Shown piece after piece: positions 27,146 to 36,329 of a DNA stretch of 64,000 bases (within the stretch, counting starts at the first letter, position 1; each line of letters opens with the position of its first letter). The DNA lies in assembly GCF_900156875.1 (NCBI RefSeq), contig NZ_LT707409.1:1744898-1808897 (forward strand), read 5' to 3'. The notes under the pieces were generated by a model. The model was not told the DNA's origin and did no database searches. It worked only from the letters and a program-made list of their open reading frames with translations. Source of the DNA: Robertmurraya dakarensis. Its GTDB lineage: Bacteria > Bacillota > Bacilli > Bacillales > Cytobacillaceae. A program made the translations under genes and the position numbers.

Positions 27146-28163
27146 GACTGACCTCCTCCCTGGAAATAGCCTTTTTAAACTGTTCTATTAAAATAGGAAC
27201 AATTTCAAAAGCATCCCCCACTATTCCATAATGACTAGCTTCGAATATTGGAGCCTCACTATCTTTATTAATGGCAATAATTAATCCAGAATTTTTCATT
27301 CCTACGATGTGCTGTATGGCTCCTGAAATCCCTATCGCAAAGTATATTTTCGGTGTAACAGTGACGCCTGTCTGCCCTACCTGACGGGCATGTTCGACCC
27401 AGCCAGCTTCCACCACATCACGGCTTGCGCCTACAGCTCCTCCAAGCGTTTCTGCCAATTGGTGAATAAGCTGGAAACCTTCCGCACTTCCAAGTCCTTT
27501 TCCTCCAGCCACAATGATATCAGCTTCATCAATCCGAACCTTTTTTGTTGTTTCCTTCACGATTTCCAATACTTTTGTGCGAATATCTGCCTCTTTCAAT
27601 GATATTTTCTCCTCAATCACCTCGCCTTTTCTGCCCGGCTGTGGATCAAGTGCCTTCATTACTTTTGAACGAACGGTTGCCATTTGCGGCCGATATTTTT
27701 TACATAAAATCGTAGCCATAATATTTCCGCCAAATGCAGGGCGGCTTGCCAATAATAAACCTGTTTCCTCTTCTACATCTAACTCAGTCGTATCCGCAGT
27801 CAAACCTGTTGGCAAATCAGTGGCCACCGCACTAGCCAAATCTTTACCTGTGGATGTAGCACCAAATAGGATGATCTCCGGCTTATGTTTATTAGAACAG
27901 TCCAATAGTGCTTTCATAAACGATTCGGTACGATAATGCTTGAAAATAGGCTGATCGTATACATAAGCGATATCTGCTCCATATTCAAATATCGTAGCCG
28001 CTAGGCTTTTAATATTCTCCCCTATTAAAATACCACCTAGCTCCACTCCCCTTTTATCCGCAAGCTTTCGACCAGCTCCTAATAGTTCAAGAGATACAGG
28101 TGCAATGACGCCATCCTTTTCTTCAATAAACACCCAAACGCCCTTATAATCTTGAAAATCCAT
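27129..28163 (-). CDS. fixB: FixB, electron transfer flavoprotein alpha subunit
   Basis: A 344-residue ETF-alpha family protein with the C-terminal FAD-binding domain: VAGGKGLGSAEGFQLIHQLAETLGGAVGASRDVVEAGW, then GQTGVTVTPKIYFAIGISGAIQHIVGM and IIAINKDSEAPIFEASHYGIVGDAFEIVP. It forms the FAD-bearing heterodimer with FixA. GGAGG 7 bases before the ATG at 28163 decides the start over a TTG at 28166. Its ATG overlaps the fixA stop by one base. Confidence 0.93.
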   Translation of the reverse strand: MDFQDYKGVWVFIEEKDGVIAPVSLELLGAGRKLADKRGVELGGILIGENIKSLAATIFEYGADIAYVYDQPIFKHYRTESFMKALLDCSNKHKPEIILFGATSTGKDLASAVATDLPTGLTADTTELDVEEETGLLLASRPAFGGNIMATILCKKYRPQMATVRSKVMKALDPQPGRKGEVIEEKISLKEADIRTKVLEIVKETTKKVRIDEADIIVAGGKGLGSAEGFQLIHQLAETLGGAVGASRDVVEAGWVEHARQVGQTGVTVTPKIYFAIGISGAIQHIVGMKNSGLIIAINKDSEAPIFEASHYGIVGDAFEIVPILIEQFKKAISREEVSHVREV

Positions 28164-28990
28164 CAAGATTCCTCCTTTACACTAAACAATTCTTTCCTTT
28201 CAAGAATGATAGAAAGTAATTGCTCAACTTGTTCCTGTGGAGAGCCTTCAAGCATAGTTCCTCCTTCTGGTTTTGGAGGCGCCCATACTTTCGAAACAAT
28301 CGTTGGTGAACCCTTTAAGCCTAATTGCTTAATATCTACATCTTCTAAATCATCTACTGACCATATATGCGGTTCGTACCTTGCTGCCTTCAACATATTT
28401 GGAAAAGGAGAATACGGTACCTCATTAATGGTTTTTTCAACAGAAAGCAAACACGGCATTGAAGATTGAATCACTTCATGCCCATCTTCAAGCTTCCGAT
28501 GTACCACGCAATAGCCCTTTTCCTGTTGTATTTCTACAACTTTATTGACCGAAGTCAAAGGAGGAATATCAAGTCTCCGGGCAATTCCAGGACCCACCTG
28601 TCCGGTATCGCCATCAATGGACATTTTTCCGCAGATAATAAGGTCAACCGGCTTGATCTTCGAAATTTTATCGATCGCTTTTGTCAAGGCATAGCTCGTT
28701 GCTAAAGTATCAGCACCTGCAAAGCGGCGGTCTGTAATTAAATAACCTTCATCAGCCCCAATTTCAATACATTTTTTTATTGCTTTAACAGCTGGAGGGG
28801 GCCCCATTGTTAGTACCGAAACCGTTCCACCATACCTTTCCCTAATCCGAACAGCCTCCTCGACAGCATGTGCATCGTATGGATTTAAAATTGCAGGTGC
28901 AGTCCTGCGGTCCATGGTGTTTGTTTTTGGATTCATTTTAATGATTTTCGTGTCAGGCACTTGTTTAATACATGCAACAATATGTAGCAT
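28163..28990 (-). CDS. fixA: FixA, electron transfer flavoprotein beta subunit
   Basis: A 275-residue ETF-beta family protein. The N-terminus CIKQVPDTKIIKMNPKTNTMDR and the segment INPYDAHAVEEAVRIRERYGGTVSVLTMGPP (position 35 onward, with LNPYDAHA here) are typical of FixA, and GKMSIDGDTGQVGPGIARRLDIP is the nucleotide-binding region. In bifurcating ETFs this subunit takes electrons from NADH. It is the first gene of fixABCX. A PucR-type regulator gene lies just upstream on the same strand, separated by a terminator. Confidence 0.9.
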   Translation of the reverse strand: MLHIVACIKQVPDTKIIKMNPKTNTMDRRTAPAILNPYDAHAVEEAVRIRERYGGTVSVLTMGPPPAVKAIKKCIEIGADEGYLITDRRFAGADTLATSYALTKAIDKISKIKPVDLIICGKMSIDGDTGQVGPGIARRLDIPPLTSVNKVVEIQQEKGYCVVHRKLEDGHEVIQSSMPCLLSVEKTINEVPYSPFPNMLKAARYEPHIWSVDDLEDVDIKQLGLKGSPTIVSKVWAPPKPEGGTMLEGSPQEQVEQLLSIILERKELFSVKEES

Positions 28991-29148
28991 ATTTATATTA
29001 GCCTCCTTCTCACTCGAAATCCTGACCCATTTACATAAGACAGATTTTGGTGATCATATTCCTAAAAGCCATTTAAAGCCTGTTTACTTTTACTATATTA
29101 ACTCGACAAAAGATAAATGCGAATTTTCTGAAAATATGCCAATTTGAA

Positions 29149-29170
29149 AAAGGACAGTTGCCTGTCCTTT
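29149..29170 (-). terminator. Terminator between the PucR-type regulator and fixA
   Basis: A 9-bp stem AAAGGACAG/CTGTCCTTT with a 4-base loop, followed on the minus strand by TTTTTC. It separates the regulator transcript from fixABCX, which must have its own promoter in 28991-29148. Confidence 0.75.
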
Positions 29171-29227
29171 GTTGGTTAACATCCGTTATTTTTTATCAGT
29201 TAATGCAAAGACCAAAACTGTGTTGAT

Positions 29228-31138
29228 TCATTTTGAGTGCAATAAACGATAGATCAGCAATGAAATTCGGAGATTTAATTTGATCTGTGGATCCTTAAGG
29301 TCTAATCCAATAATTTCTTCAATTCGCTTTAGCCGGTATCTTAACGTATTGTAGTGAACGTGTAATTCGTCCGCAGCGGATTGAATAACTGATTCATGAT
29401 CAAGAAATACCTGAAGGGAGTGAATTAAATCATTGCCGCTTGTATATTGATAATTGATCAATGGCCCTAAGTACTTTTCACAAAATTCTTTCATGGAATC
29501 AAAGTTATTTCCTTCGAACATTACTCCCACTACGCCTAATTGATCAAAGTGAATGATCTCTCCCTTTTTGTTAAACTGCACAGCGAATTCCGCTGCTTTT
29601 TTTGCTTCTTCATACGCCTTTTTATAGCCTGTGAATCCAGTTATTTCCTTGCTTACACCGATAACAGCATTAGAAACAGCACTATATTTTCCAAAATCAG
29701 CAAGAATCGTTCTGGCTAACCTATCTGTCTTTGATAATGGAACACTTACTATCAGTTTCTGACTATTCACCATACTTAACGGCAGTCCGGAACCTGTTAA
29801 TCGGTATCTGATTTTCTCTAATATTTCATCTATCAGTTTTGTATGGCCTTCTTCACACAGGGGTGACAGAACTAAAATCTGATGGTGTTCTTCGAGTGAA
29901 ATATTAAGATGTCTTCCCCTTCTTAATAAATCCTCCTCAGACTCTAGTCCGTGAATTAAATCATATAGATAATCTTGTCTTAAGCGAAGCTCCACCTCTA
30001 TGCTTGTCCGTTCCTTACTAATTTTTAATGACAAAATATTTTTCGATTGCTCTATCGCCATAAAGTCAATATGATCATATTGATCATCAAATCTTTTCGG
30101 AATTACAAGATATGCAACCGTTCTCTCGTGAAAAACAACGGGAAAAGTAGTGTAAAAAATATGATTTAGCTGAAATTCAAGATTTGTGTCTACATCCAAT
30201 CGTTTTGTATGACGAAGAATACTCCGATATATATCTTTTGGACAATCAAATTCAGTTAGATTTCTATTATCCTTCGACGGGGAGATTTTGCAAATAATAT
30301 GGCCAAACTCATCCATTAGCATGATCGGCTGATTTATAAACTCTGCAAGCTTTTGAATAATGCTTTCATATCCTTGTTCTAAAGCAACTTCGAAGATATT
30401 TCTATGTAGTTTAGATACTCGCAATTCGTTCGCATACAATCGCGCATTATTAATGGCAATTGCTACTTGAGAGCAATAGTAAGTCAACATCTTAATATGG
30501 ATATCCGATGATGAATAAGGTCTATTCCTTGCTAAATAAATAAGCCCTATCAACTTATCTTTCACTAATAAAGGTGCTGCAATCAGAGATTGTATATTTT
30601 CATTTTCAATTAAAGTCGCAGCCAGTGAATCAATTAGGTATTTCTCATTTGCGAGGTTGCTGACAATAAATGGCTTCTTATATTTAGCAACCAAACCTGT
30701 AACGCCTGAATTTATATCTTGTTTAAAATCTAATAATCTCTCACTTTGTGCACCTGCCGCAGCTTTCATACAAATCTTTTTCTCATCTTGGTCCAATAAT
30801 GCAATCATGACAAGATTTGCTTTAGAGATTTTTCGTAGTGAGTTCGAGCTAGTATATAAGATATGTTCTAACGGTGCTAGTGAAGTTACTTCTTTATTTA
30901 TTTGATGAAAGAGCTCCAAAGTATTTGAAGTAAAGCTATAATAATATTCCTTTTGTTTGATATCCTCTATGCTGGTTAGATGCCTTTTTACAGTGGGCAG
31001 TATTTCTGCAGGAAGCTTTTCTTCCATGTTCGTTAAAAATTCTTTCCAATTTGCTCGTACATACGTGCCTTTAAATAGAAAAGAAGCTTCTGTTAATACT
31101 TCTAATAAAGCTAGACTGGTATTGTTTATAGTTGCCAA
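29228..31138 (-). CDS. GAF-domain PucR/CdaR-type transcriptional regulator
   Basis: A 636-residue regulator. A GAF sensor occupies about residues 80-225 (NLVMIALLDQDEKKICMKAAAGAQSERLLDF... IQSLIAAPLLVKDKLIGLIYLAR as short hallmarks), a second sensor-like and CdaR GGDEF-like region runs from about 250 to 545, and the C-terminal PucR helix-turn-helix is at 575-632 (SAADELHVHYNTLRYRLKRIEE). Such proteins activate genes for purine, proline or organic-acid use on binding a small molecule. The start is a TTG at 31138 with only a weak GTGGGTG upstream, so the N-terminus is uncertain. It lies between fixABCX and the divergent dctP gene and is the obvious candidate regulator of both; this is inference. 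Confidence 0.85.
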   Translation of the reverse strand: MATINNTSLALLEVLTEASFLFKGTYVRANWKEFLTNMEEKLPAEILPTVKRHLTSIEDIKQKEYYYSFTSNTLELFHQINKEVTSLAPLEHILYTSSNSLRKISKANLVMIALLDQDEKKICMKAAAGAQSERLLDFKQDINSGVTGLVAKYKKPFIVSNLANEKYLIDSLAATLIENENIQSLIAAPLLVKDKLIGLIYLARNRPYSSSDIHIKMLTYYCSQVAIAINNARLYANELRVSKLHRNIFEVALEQGYESIIQKLAEFINQPIMLMDEFGHIICKISPSKDNRNLTEFDCPKDIYRSILRHTKRLDVDTNLEFQLNHIFYTTFPVVFHERTVAYLVIPKRFDDQYDHIDFMAIEQSKNILSLKISKERTSIEVELRLRQDYLYDLIHGLESEEDLLRRGRHLNISLEEHHQILVLSPLCEEGHTKLIDEILEKIRYRLTGSGLPLSMVNSQKLIVSVPLSKTDRLARTILADFGKYSAVSNAVIGVSKEITGFTGYKKAYEEAKKAAEFAVQFNKKGEIIHFDQLGVVGVMFEGNNFDSMKEFCEKYLGPLINYQYTSGNDLIHSLQVFLDHESVIQSAADELHVHYNTLRYRLKRIEEIIGLDLKDPQIKLNLRISLLIYRLLHSK

Positions 31139-31489
31139 AGGTATGCACCCACTTTGTAAGGTATAGATAACAATAGTATACTATAAAATATCAAAGTTGT
31201 TATAATATTCTAAATTAAAATTAGGTTTTTAAAAATGTGATAATTAAACGAACTATCAGAATATTTTTAGCAACTTCTGCTATAGATTTACCGTTCTCCT
31301 TACCTTAGAATCACAGATATACGTTTGGTTATGAAAAATGAGTTGTTTCACACAACGGAAAGGAAAGCGCTTTCCCAAAGGCTTTCAGTTAACGAAAGCA
31401 ATCATTCAATCCATTATAAGTAGATTCATAACCTGCGATATTGTCAAGGTTCTACAGAAACATTCAAACAATTTTTAGGGGGTAATACA
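31139..31489. promoter_or_regulatory. Divergent promoter region between the PucR-type regulator and dctP
   Basis: About 350 AT-rich bases without a gene, carrying both promoters. The clearest signal is a palindromic cre-like site (listed separately). I could not fix a single best -35/-10 pair for either direction. Confidence 0.5.
31362..31375 (+). promoter_or_regulatory. cre-like site (CcpA) upstream of dctP
   Basis: GGAAAGCGCTTTCC is a perfect 14-bp palindrome that agrees with the catabolite-responsive element consensus TGWAANCGNTNWCA at every position except the two outermost. It lies about 115 bases before the dctP start, so CcpA-dependent control by carbon source is plausible. Confidence 0.55.
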
Positions 31490-32563
31490 ATGAAAGCAAA
31501 GTTTTATTTTATTCTCATCACCATGATTGCTGTCTTATTAGCGGGATGCGGTGCAAATTCTACTAGCCAGTCTGGGGGAGCCGAAGTGACCGAAGACAAT
31601 GAAACGATCAAACTAAAAGTGGCTGCTTATTTCGCCAGCACATCACCTATTTATTCAGCAGTAACTGAACCATGGATGAATAAAGTAACTGAACTAACAG
31701 ATGGTAAAGTACAATTTGATTACTATCCAGGTGAACAACTTGGTAAAGCTGGCGACTTGCTGAAGCTTACAAAGGATAAAGTTACAGACATAAGCATAAC
31801 TGCTGTTACCTATACTCCAGATCTTATGCCAATAACAAATACACTTGCCGGATTACCTAACCTAAGTGAGACGACACATCAAGGAACAATGGCATACTAT
31901 GATTTATTACAAGAGAACGACGATCTTCTGCAAAACGAGTATTTAAATCATGGTGTTCGACCGATTTTAACTCATGTTTCTCCTACTTTCGAAATTTGGA
32001 CAACAGGTAAAGAACTGCGTGTGCCAGAAGATTTAAAAGGTGTGAAAATTAGGACTGCGGGCGGAGTCTTAAATGACGTGTATGAATATTTGGGAGCTGT
32101 ACCTGTTGCAGTTCCACATGCGGAAACATATGAAGCCGTCGAAAAAGGAGTAATTGACGCATATAGTTCTTACAGTATGGGCGCGAAGAGTGCAGGTCTT
32201 GAAGACTTGCTTGAATATGGTGTTTTCCCTCATATTGGGACAACCATCCATGCGTTAACGATAAACGAAGAGATCTGGAAGGGCCTTCCTGAAGATGTAC
32301 AAACTGCAATGATTCAAGCTGGGAAAGAAACGATGGAACTAGCCAGCGAGGTCTATACTAAAGATACGGACGCTTTTAATGAAGATTTTGTTGCAAACGG
32401 AGGCACCATTGCAGAATTGACACAAGAAGAGCAAGATCAATGGAAAAAAGTCTTTGATGATTTTACAAAAGAGTGGATAAAAGAACATGAATCAGATGGT
32501 CTTCCTTATGAAGATGTAATTAATATGTATAAAGAAAAACTAGAACAATACAAGCCCGAATAA
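31490..32563 (+). CDS. TRAP transporter solute-binding lipoprotein DctP
   Basis: A 357-residue periplasmic-type binding protein anchored as a lipoprotein: signal peptide with lipobox LLAGC (cysteine 20). The DctP fold is shown by KIRTAGGVLNDVYEYLGAVPVAVPHAETYEAVEKG, where the arginine in KIRT normally holds the substrate carboxylate, and by GVIDAYSSYS. It should deliver an organic acid (dicarboxylate, 2-oxo or 2-hydroxy acid) to a DctQM permease, but neither DctQ nor DctM is encoded next to it, which is unusual. GGGGG precedes the ATG by 8 bases. A strong terminator follows, so it is transcribed alone, divergent from the PucR-type gene. Confidence 0.87.
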   Translation: MKAKFYFILITMIAVLLAGCGANSTSQSGGAEVTEDNETIKLKVAAYFASTSPIYSAVTEPWMNKVTELTDGKVQFDYYPGEQLGKAGDLLKLTKDKVTDISITAVTYTPDLMPITNTLAGLPNLSETTHQGTMAYYDLLQENDDLLQNEYLNHGVRPILTHVSPTFEIWTTGKELRVPEDLKGVKIRTAGGVLNDVYEYLGAVPVAVPHAETYEAVEKGVIDAYSSYSMGAKSAGLEDLLEYGVFPHIGTTIHALTINEEIWKGLPEDVQTAMIQAGKETMELASEVYTKDTDAFNEDFVANGGTIAELTQEEQDQWKKVFDDFTKEWIKEHESDGLPYEDVINMYKEKLEQYKPE

Positions 32564-32578
32564 AATAATAGTATAACA

Positions 32579-32613
32579 AACGAAAACACCGTTAATAGAC
32601 AGGTGTTTTCGTT
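32579..32613 (+). terminator. Terminator after dctP
   Basis: A perfect 12-bp stem AACGAAAACACC/GGTGTTTTCGTT with an 11-base loop, followed by a T-rich tract. Confidence 0.85.
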
Positions 32614-32800
32614 ATTTTCTAAACAGCTGCTGCCTTTTAAATATAGCTGTAACAAACTTTTAGGTACTTTTCACAAAAGATACTTTGACTTTTTTTTATC
32701 TAGATGTAAAAATATTAATATTGTGAAAAAACTTTCTAAATAGAATAGTATCTATAATTAAAATCTAGTAATCTACATTGTCTTACAAGGAGAGGTCAAC

Positions 32801-33748
32801 ATGGAAAAACCAGTGCGAAAAGTAGGTATTATTGGAGTTGGGCATGTCGGAAGCGCAGCCGCATATTCAATTATTCATCAAGGAATTTGTGAAGAACTGA
32901 CGCTTGTAGATATTAAGGAAGAAAAGATGATCGCGGATGCAATCGATTTTTCGGATAGTATTAGTTTTTTACCATGGAGAACAAAAGTGAAATATGGCAG
33001 CCTGCTAGATCTAAAGGACCATGATGTGATAATTATCAGTGTAGCAGGTGAACAATTGCTTCCCGGTATTACAAGGTTAGATGTTCTGAAAAGCTCTGCA
33101 GAAATTATTAAATCTATTATTCCTTCCTTAAAAGAGGCAGGATTTAATGGGATTTATGTCGTAGCAACGAACCCATGTGATATCATTACTTACTTAACTT
33201 GGAAACTATCGGGACTTCCTCGAAATCAAGTATTTGGAACAGGAACTGCTCTTGACAGCAGCCGCTTTAGAAAGATAATCGGGGAATATTTAAATGTTGA
33301 TCCTCGCAGCATTACGGGTTACACTCTTGGAGAACATGGAGATTCACAAATGGGAGCATGGTCACATGTCACTGTGGGTGGAAAGCCGATCCTTCAATAT
33401 ATGGCAGACAATCAGATCGAACCATTTGATTTCGATGATATTGTTCAACAGACTAGAATAGAAGGCTGGAATATATTAAGCAGAAAAGGAAATACATCTT
33501 ATGGAATAGGAAATGCGCTAGCTTTTATGGCTAAATCGATCCTTAATGATTCTCATAGTATAACGCCGGTTTCATCCGTTTTGGAGGGAGAATACGGTGA
33601 ACAGGGCCTTGCCATAGGCGTGCCAGGAATAGTATGCCGTGATGGACTCAAGCAAGTCATTGAGTTGAATCTGAATCAAAAAGAAAAGGAACTATTTAAA
33701 AAATCAGCTAACACTATTAAAGATAGCATTGCTACCTTAGACCTCTAG
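32801..33748 (+). CDS. L-lactate dehydrogenase family enzyme, likely L-2-hydroxyacid dehydrogenase
   Basis: A 315-residue NAD-dependent dehydrogenase with the Rossmann motif GVGHVGS, the catalytic pair in LDSSRFR (Asp168/Arg171 equivalents) and GEHGDSQ (catalytic His195 equivalent), and the catalytic-loop Arg109 equivalent in ITRLD. The substrate-specificity loop differs from lactate dehydrogenases: where those read ANQKPGETR, this reads EQLLPGITR, so the position equivalent to Gln102, which selects lactate/pyruvate, is Leu. That favours a bulkier or hydrophobic 2-oxo acid, as in L-2-hydroxyisocaproate dehydrogenase. AAGGAGAGG lies 5 bases before the ATG. It is downstream of dctP but separated by a terminator. 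Confidence 0.85.
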   Translation: MEKPVRKVGIIGVGHVGSAAAYSIIHQGICEELTLVDIKEEKMIADAIDFSDSISFLPWRTKVKYGSLLDLKDHDVIIISVAGEQLLPGITRLDVLKSSAEIIKSIIPSLKEAGFNGIYVVATNPCDIITYLTWKLSGLPRNQVFGTGTALDSSRFRKIIGEYLNVDPRSITGYTLGEHGDSQMGAWSHVTVGGKPILQYMADNQIEPFDFDDIVQQTRIEGWNILSRKGNTSYGIGNALAFMAKSILNDSHSITPVSSVLEGEYGEQGLAIGVPGIVCRDGLKQVIELNLNQKEKELFKKSANTIKDSIATLDL

Positions 33749-33759
33749 AATAAGTGTGC

Positions 33760-33787
33760 GTCCCCACTGACTCATGCAAGTGGGGAC
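33760..33787 (+). terminator. Terminator after the 2-hydroxyacid dehydrogenase gene
   Basis: A perfect 9-bp GC-rich stem GTCCCCACT/AGTGGGGAC with a 10-base loop and a TTTTAT tail. Confidence 0.9.
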
Positions 33788-33802
33788 TTTTATACCTTTA
33801 CT

Positions 33803-34006
33803 TCACCAAAACCATTGCTTCAAGATCAAGTCGGCTAAAAAAAGCATTAGCCCCAATGATATGTTCACCCACCCAAGAATTTTTGCTGTCTTTCTCTCTT
33901 TTTTTAATCCTGCAATCTTATAAGCTGAAACATCTTCCAATAAAAGAAGTATGCCTGTTACGGCAAAGACAAAAATTGAATAGCTTGTAAAATCGATACT
34001 TTCCAT
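33803..34006 (-). CDS. Small two-TM protein, candidate germinant-receptor D subunit
   Basis: A 67-residue protein with two membrane segments (about residues 10-30 and 43-62) separated by a basic loop AGLKKERKTAKILG. It starts 14 bases after the gerC stop, with AAAGGAAG 6 bases before its ATG, and is the last gene of the gerA-B-C operon. Small two-TM D subunits of 55-75 residues encoded with gerA-type operons modulate receptor function in Bacillus species; size, topology and position fit. Sequence similarity to a known D subunit cannot be tested here, so the assignment is inference. Confidence 0.65.
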   Translation of the reverse strand: MESIDFTSYSIFVFAVTGILLLLEDVSAYKIAGLKKERKTAKILGWVNISLGLMLFLADLILKQWFW

Positions 34007-34020
34007 TTCTTACACTTCCT

Positions 34021-35238
34021 TTAACGAGCCTTCATTCCCGTACGGCGTATACTAGTGATTACCTCAATATCATAAGTTAGATTTGCATAATGATCCTGCC
34101 AATTTTCTTTTGTATTTACATTCTTACTCCAAAAATCAGGAAACTTCCCTCGAAAATGCTCTCCAAAGCCAAAGATATCCGACTTTGCTTCCTGCGTTTT
34201 TGCAATCAATACTTCCAAACCCTCTTTAACCATCTTAGAGAACTCATTTTCAAGCGCCTTCGTATCATCTTCATCTATGTGAGTTGGCATCCTGCTGTCA
34301 ATTTCTTCAATTTCACTTTCATAGCGGATTTTCAAATAAATATGCGGCTTTCCGTTTTTTAAACTTGCTTTTACCCTGGTTTTCCGTTCTACTGCTCGTA
34401 CTAACACTTCCTGCTCCAATTCAGGAGGTTTAACAAAAATCCCATAGCCCCCTTCTTCTGCTCCAATCCCAGCCATAAATCCCCCAATCTGCAAAGGATC
34501 GGTTTTTCCAACCATTTTATCACCTTTAAAGTAAGCAAGTCCGTTTATTTGGATGTTCGATTTTCCTTTAATATTAAAATAAGGAAGATAACCATCCTGC
34601 CCTTTGCTTGATAGAATGCTCCAAAACATCCCAATAAAAGTCTCGGGAAATTTACCTAACTCAATTAGACTATCAACCATTTCAGCTAAATAGAGTGATG
34701 GAACACGTTCTAGCTCTGGTTTTATTTCCATATACTTGGCGGCCCTTTCTTTTGAAACCACTAAAGCAGCTGTTCTGCGGATTTCCGGATTACGTCTTAA
34801 ATAATCAGTAAACCGGTCTACCCCATCCCGGGCTACTTCTTCATTCAACACAATTAATCTTAAATGTCCTAAGAAAACCTCAGATGCTACCTCCTGTTGA
34901 ATATTCAACAAAGCGTCTTCTAGCGTATGACCTACAGCACGAACTACCAGTACAGGACTCCTATCTCCGCCGCCAATCTGCGGACCAAGCGGAATACGGC
35001 CAGGAATCGCAATTTGAACCGTTAACTTGATTAAGGACTCAGCTGGAATATCTATCTTTCCTTTTCTATGACTGATTTCATCTTCCTTTTCTTCTTCATC
35101 AGGATCAGCTTTATCAATCCCAATAGCAAGTACAGTCGCCCTGCTCTCAATTTCACGGCTATCCCAGCAGCCGGTTAACAATGGAACAAGGAGGATTACT
35201 AAAAAGATCTGCTTCAATTTAGGCTTGCTTCGATTCAT
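34021..35238 (-). CDS. gerC: Ger(x)C-family spore germination lipoprotein
   Basis: The lipoprotein subunit of a GerA-type nutrient germinant receptor, located in the inner spore membrane. The N-terminal signal ends in the lipobox LLTGC (cysteine 24), followed by WDSREIESRATVLAIGIDKA, the Ger(x)C family hallmark. The 405-residue length is normal. Its start overlaps the end of gerB by 20 bases, which implies translational coupling. The symbol denotes the subunit class; which paralogue (GerA, GerB, GerK or Ynd type) cannot be told, although yndGHJ nearby suggest the yndDEF type. Confidence 0.9.
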   Translation of the reverse strand: MNRSKPKLKQIFLVILLVPLLTGCWDSREIESRATVLAIGIDKADPDEEEKEDEISHRKGKIDIPAESLIKLTVQIAIPGRIPLGPQIGGGDRSPVLVVRAVGHTLEDALLNIQQEVASEVFLGHLRLIVLNEEVARDGVDRFTDYLRRNPEIRRTAALVVSKERAAKYMEIKPELERVPSLYLAEMVDSLIELGKFPETFIGMFWSILSSKGQDGYLPYFNIKGKSNIQINGLAYFKGDKMVGKTDPLQIGGFMAGIGAEEGGYGIFVKPPELEQEVLVRAVERKTRVKASLKNGKPHIYLKIRYESEIEEIDSRMPTHIDEDDTKALENEFSKMVKEGLEVLIAKTQEAKSDIFGFGEHFRGKFPDFWSKNVNTKENWQDHYANLTYDIEVITSIRRTGMKAR

Positions 35239-36328
35239 CTTTACTCCCCCTCTTATTTCTTATCAAATCCCAGCAGTATAAGACCATCGGATAGAAGAAA
35301 GTGAATATCAGGCCAACTTTTCCTATAAACAGAATGATATCGTAAAGTTGTAAAATGTTTTGCGGTACCATTGCTAGAGTAAAGATAAATGGAAGAAGAA
35401 AATAAGCAAGCATTTTATGATCCTGTAAATTAAAGTATTCTTTTAAAGACTGAATGGTCAAAAAATAACTCGCAAATATCGTGGTAAAAACGGCAATTAC
35501 CCAGACAGAAATAAAGACAACATCCAAACGCTGTAATATATTTCCTGGTAAGGAGGTTGTCCTCGCAAGTTCTAATGTGGGCCAATATAATTTCTTTATT
35601 TCTTCCGTTCCAAAAATAGAAACTGTTGCCGCCACAATCAATACATATAATCCCCCTGAAATAAAGATTGCCCAAAGACTAGCCTTCACTGCCGATTTTG
35701 GGTTCTTCATAGTCGGGATGATTAACGTCATCAAGAATGACCCTTGTAATAAGGCAGCTACTGTTAAAGCTCCATTAAAACTATCTTTTAAATCGCTAGC
35801 TATAAAAGGACGCAGATACAGAAAATTAGCATTCTTTAGGGATAGAGCGACGATGATTAACACTGGCGCCAAAATGATGGGTATATAAAAACTATGAATG
35901 TAGACAAAAGTATTCATCGTATTGCGTGCACTTATTGCAGCTAATAACAGCATCACAAGTACTGTTACTTCAAGCGGTGTTTCCAATAAAACAGCCGTTA
36001 TGACAACTGCTCCAAACTCACGAGCAGCGAGAGCTGTTAAGACAAGAAAAAATAAAATAACCAATAAGCTGAAAATTTTCCCTAACCATTTACCAATGAT
36101 ATCTTCACTATATGAGATGATCGTCTTATTTGGATGGCGCAAACCGAGTTTTGTAATAATAATTAGTGCGATCGCACCTATACCGATCCCTAACACCGTA
36201 ATGAATGGAGCTCCAGTATCCCCAGATCTTACTGCAAAGAGAGGCAATGGCAAAACACCTACCCCGATCATTGTGCTAATTAAGATCGTCGCGGCTTGAA
36301 AGGTCGTTACCTCCCGAGTCTTCTCCAT
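35219..36328 (-). CDS. gerB: GerB-type spore germination permease
   Basis: The B subunit of a germinant receptor: a 369-residue integral membrane protein of the amino-acid/polyamine/organocation transporter superfamily with about ten membrane segments. The start FQAATILISTMIGVGVLPLP is typical of this spore protein family. The ATG at 36328 follows GGGAGG by 9 bases and lies one base beyond the gerA stop codon, so the longer frame is not needed. It is thought to bind the germinant; the ligand is not predictable from sequence. Confidence 0.9.
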   Translation of the reverse strand: MEKTREVTTFQAATILISTMIGVGVLPLPLFAVRSGDTGAPFITVLGIGIGAIALIIITKLGLRHPNKTIISYSEDIIGKWLGKIFSLLVILFFLVLTALAAREFGAVVITAVLLETPLEVTVLVMLLLAAISARNTMNTFVYIHSFYIPIILAPVLIIVALSLKNANFLYLRPFIASDLKDSFNGALTVAALLQGSFLMTLIIPTMKNPKSAVKASLWAIFISGGLYVLIVAATVSIFGTEEIKKLYWPTLELARTTSLPGNILQRLDVVFISVWVIAVFTTIFASYFLTIQSLKEYFNLQDHKMLAYFLLPFIFTLAMVPQNILQLYDIILFIGKVGLIFTFFYPMVLYCWDLIRNKRGSKDESKQA

Positions 36329-36329
36329 G

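Noticed and set aside
32721..32740. Rex-like site TTGTGAA...TTCTAAA before the 2-hydroxyacid dehydrogenase gene
   Set aside because: The half-sites are six bases apart instead of four and the second one has two mismatches.
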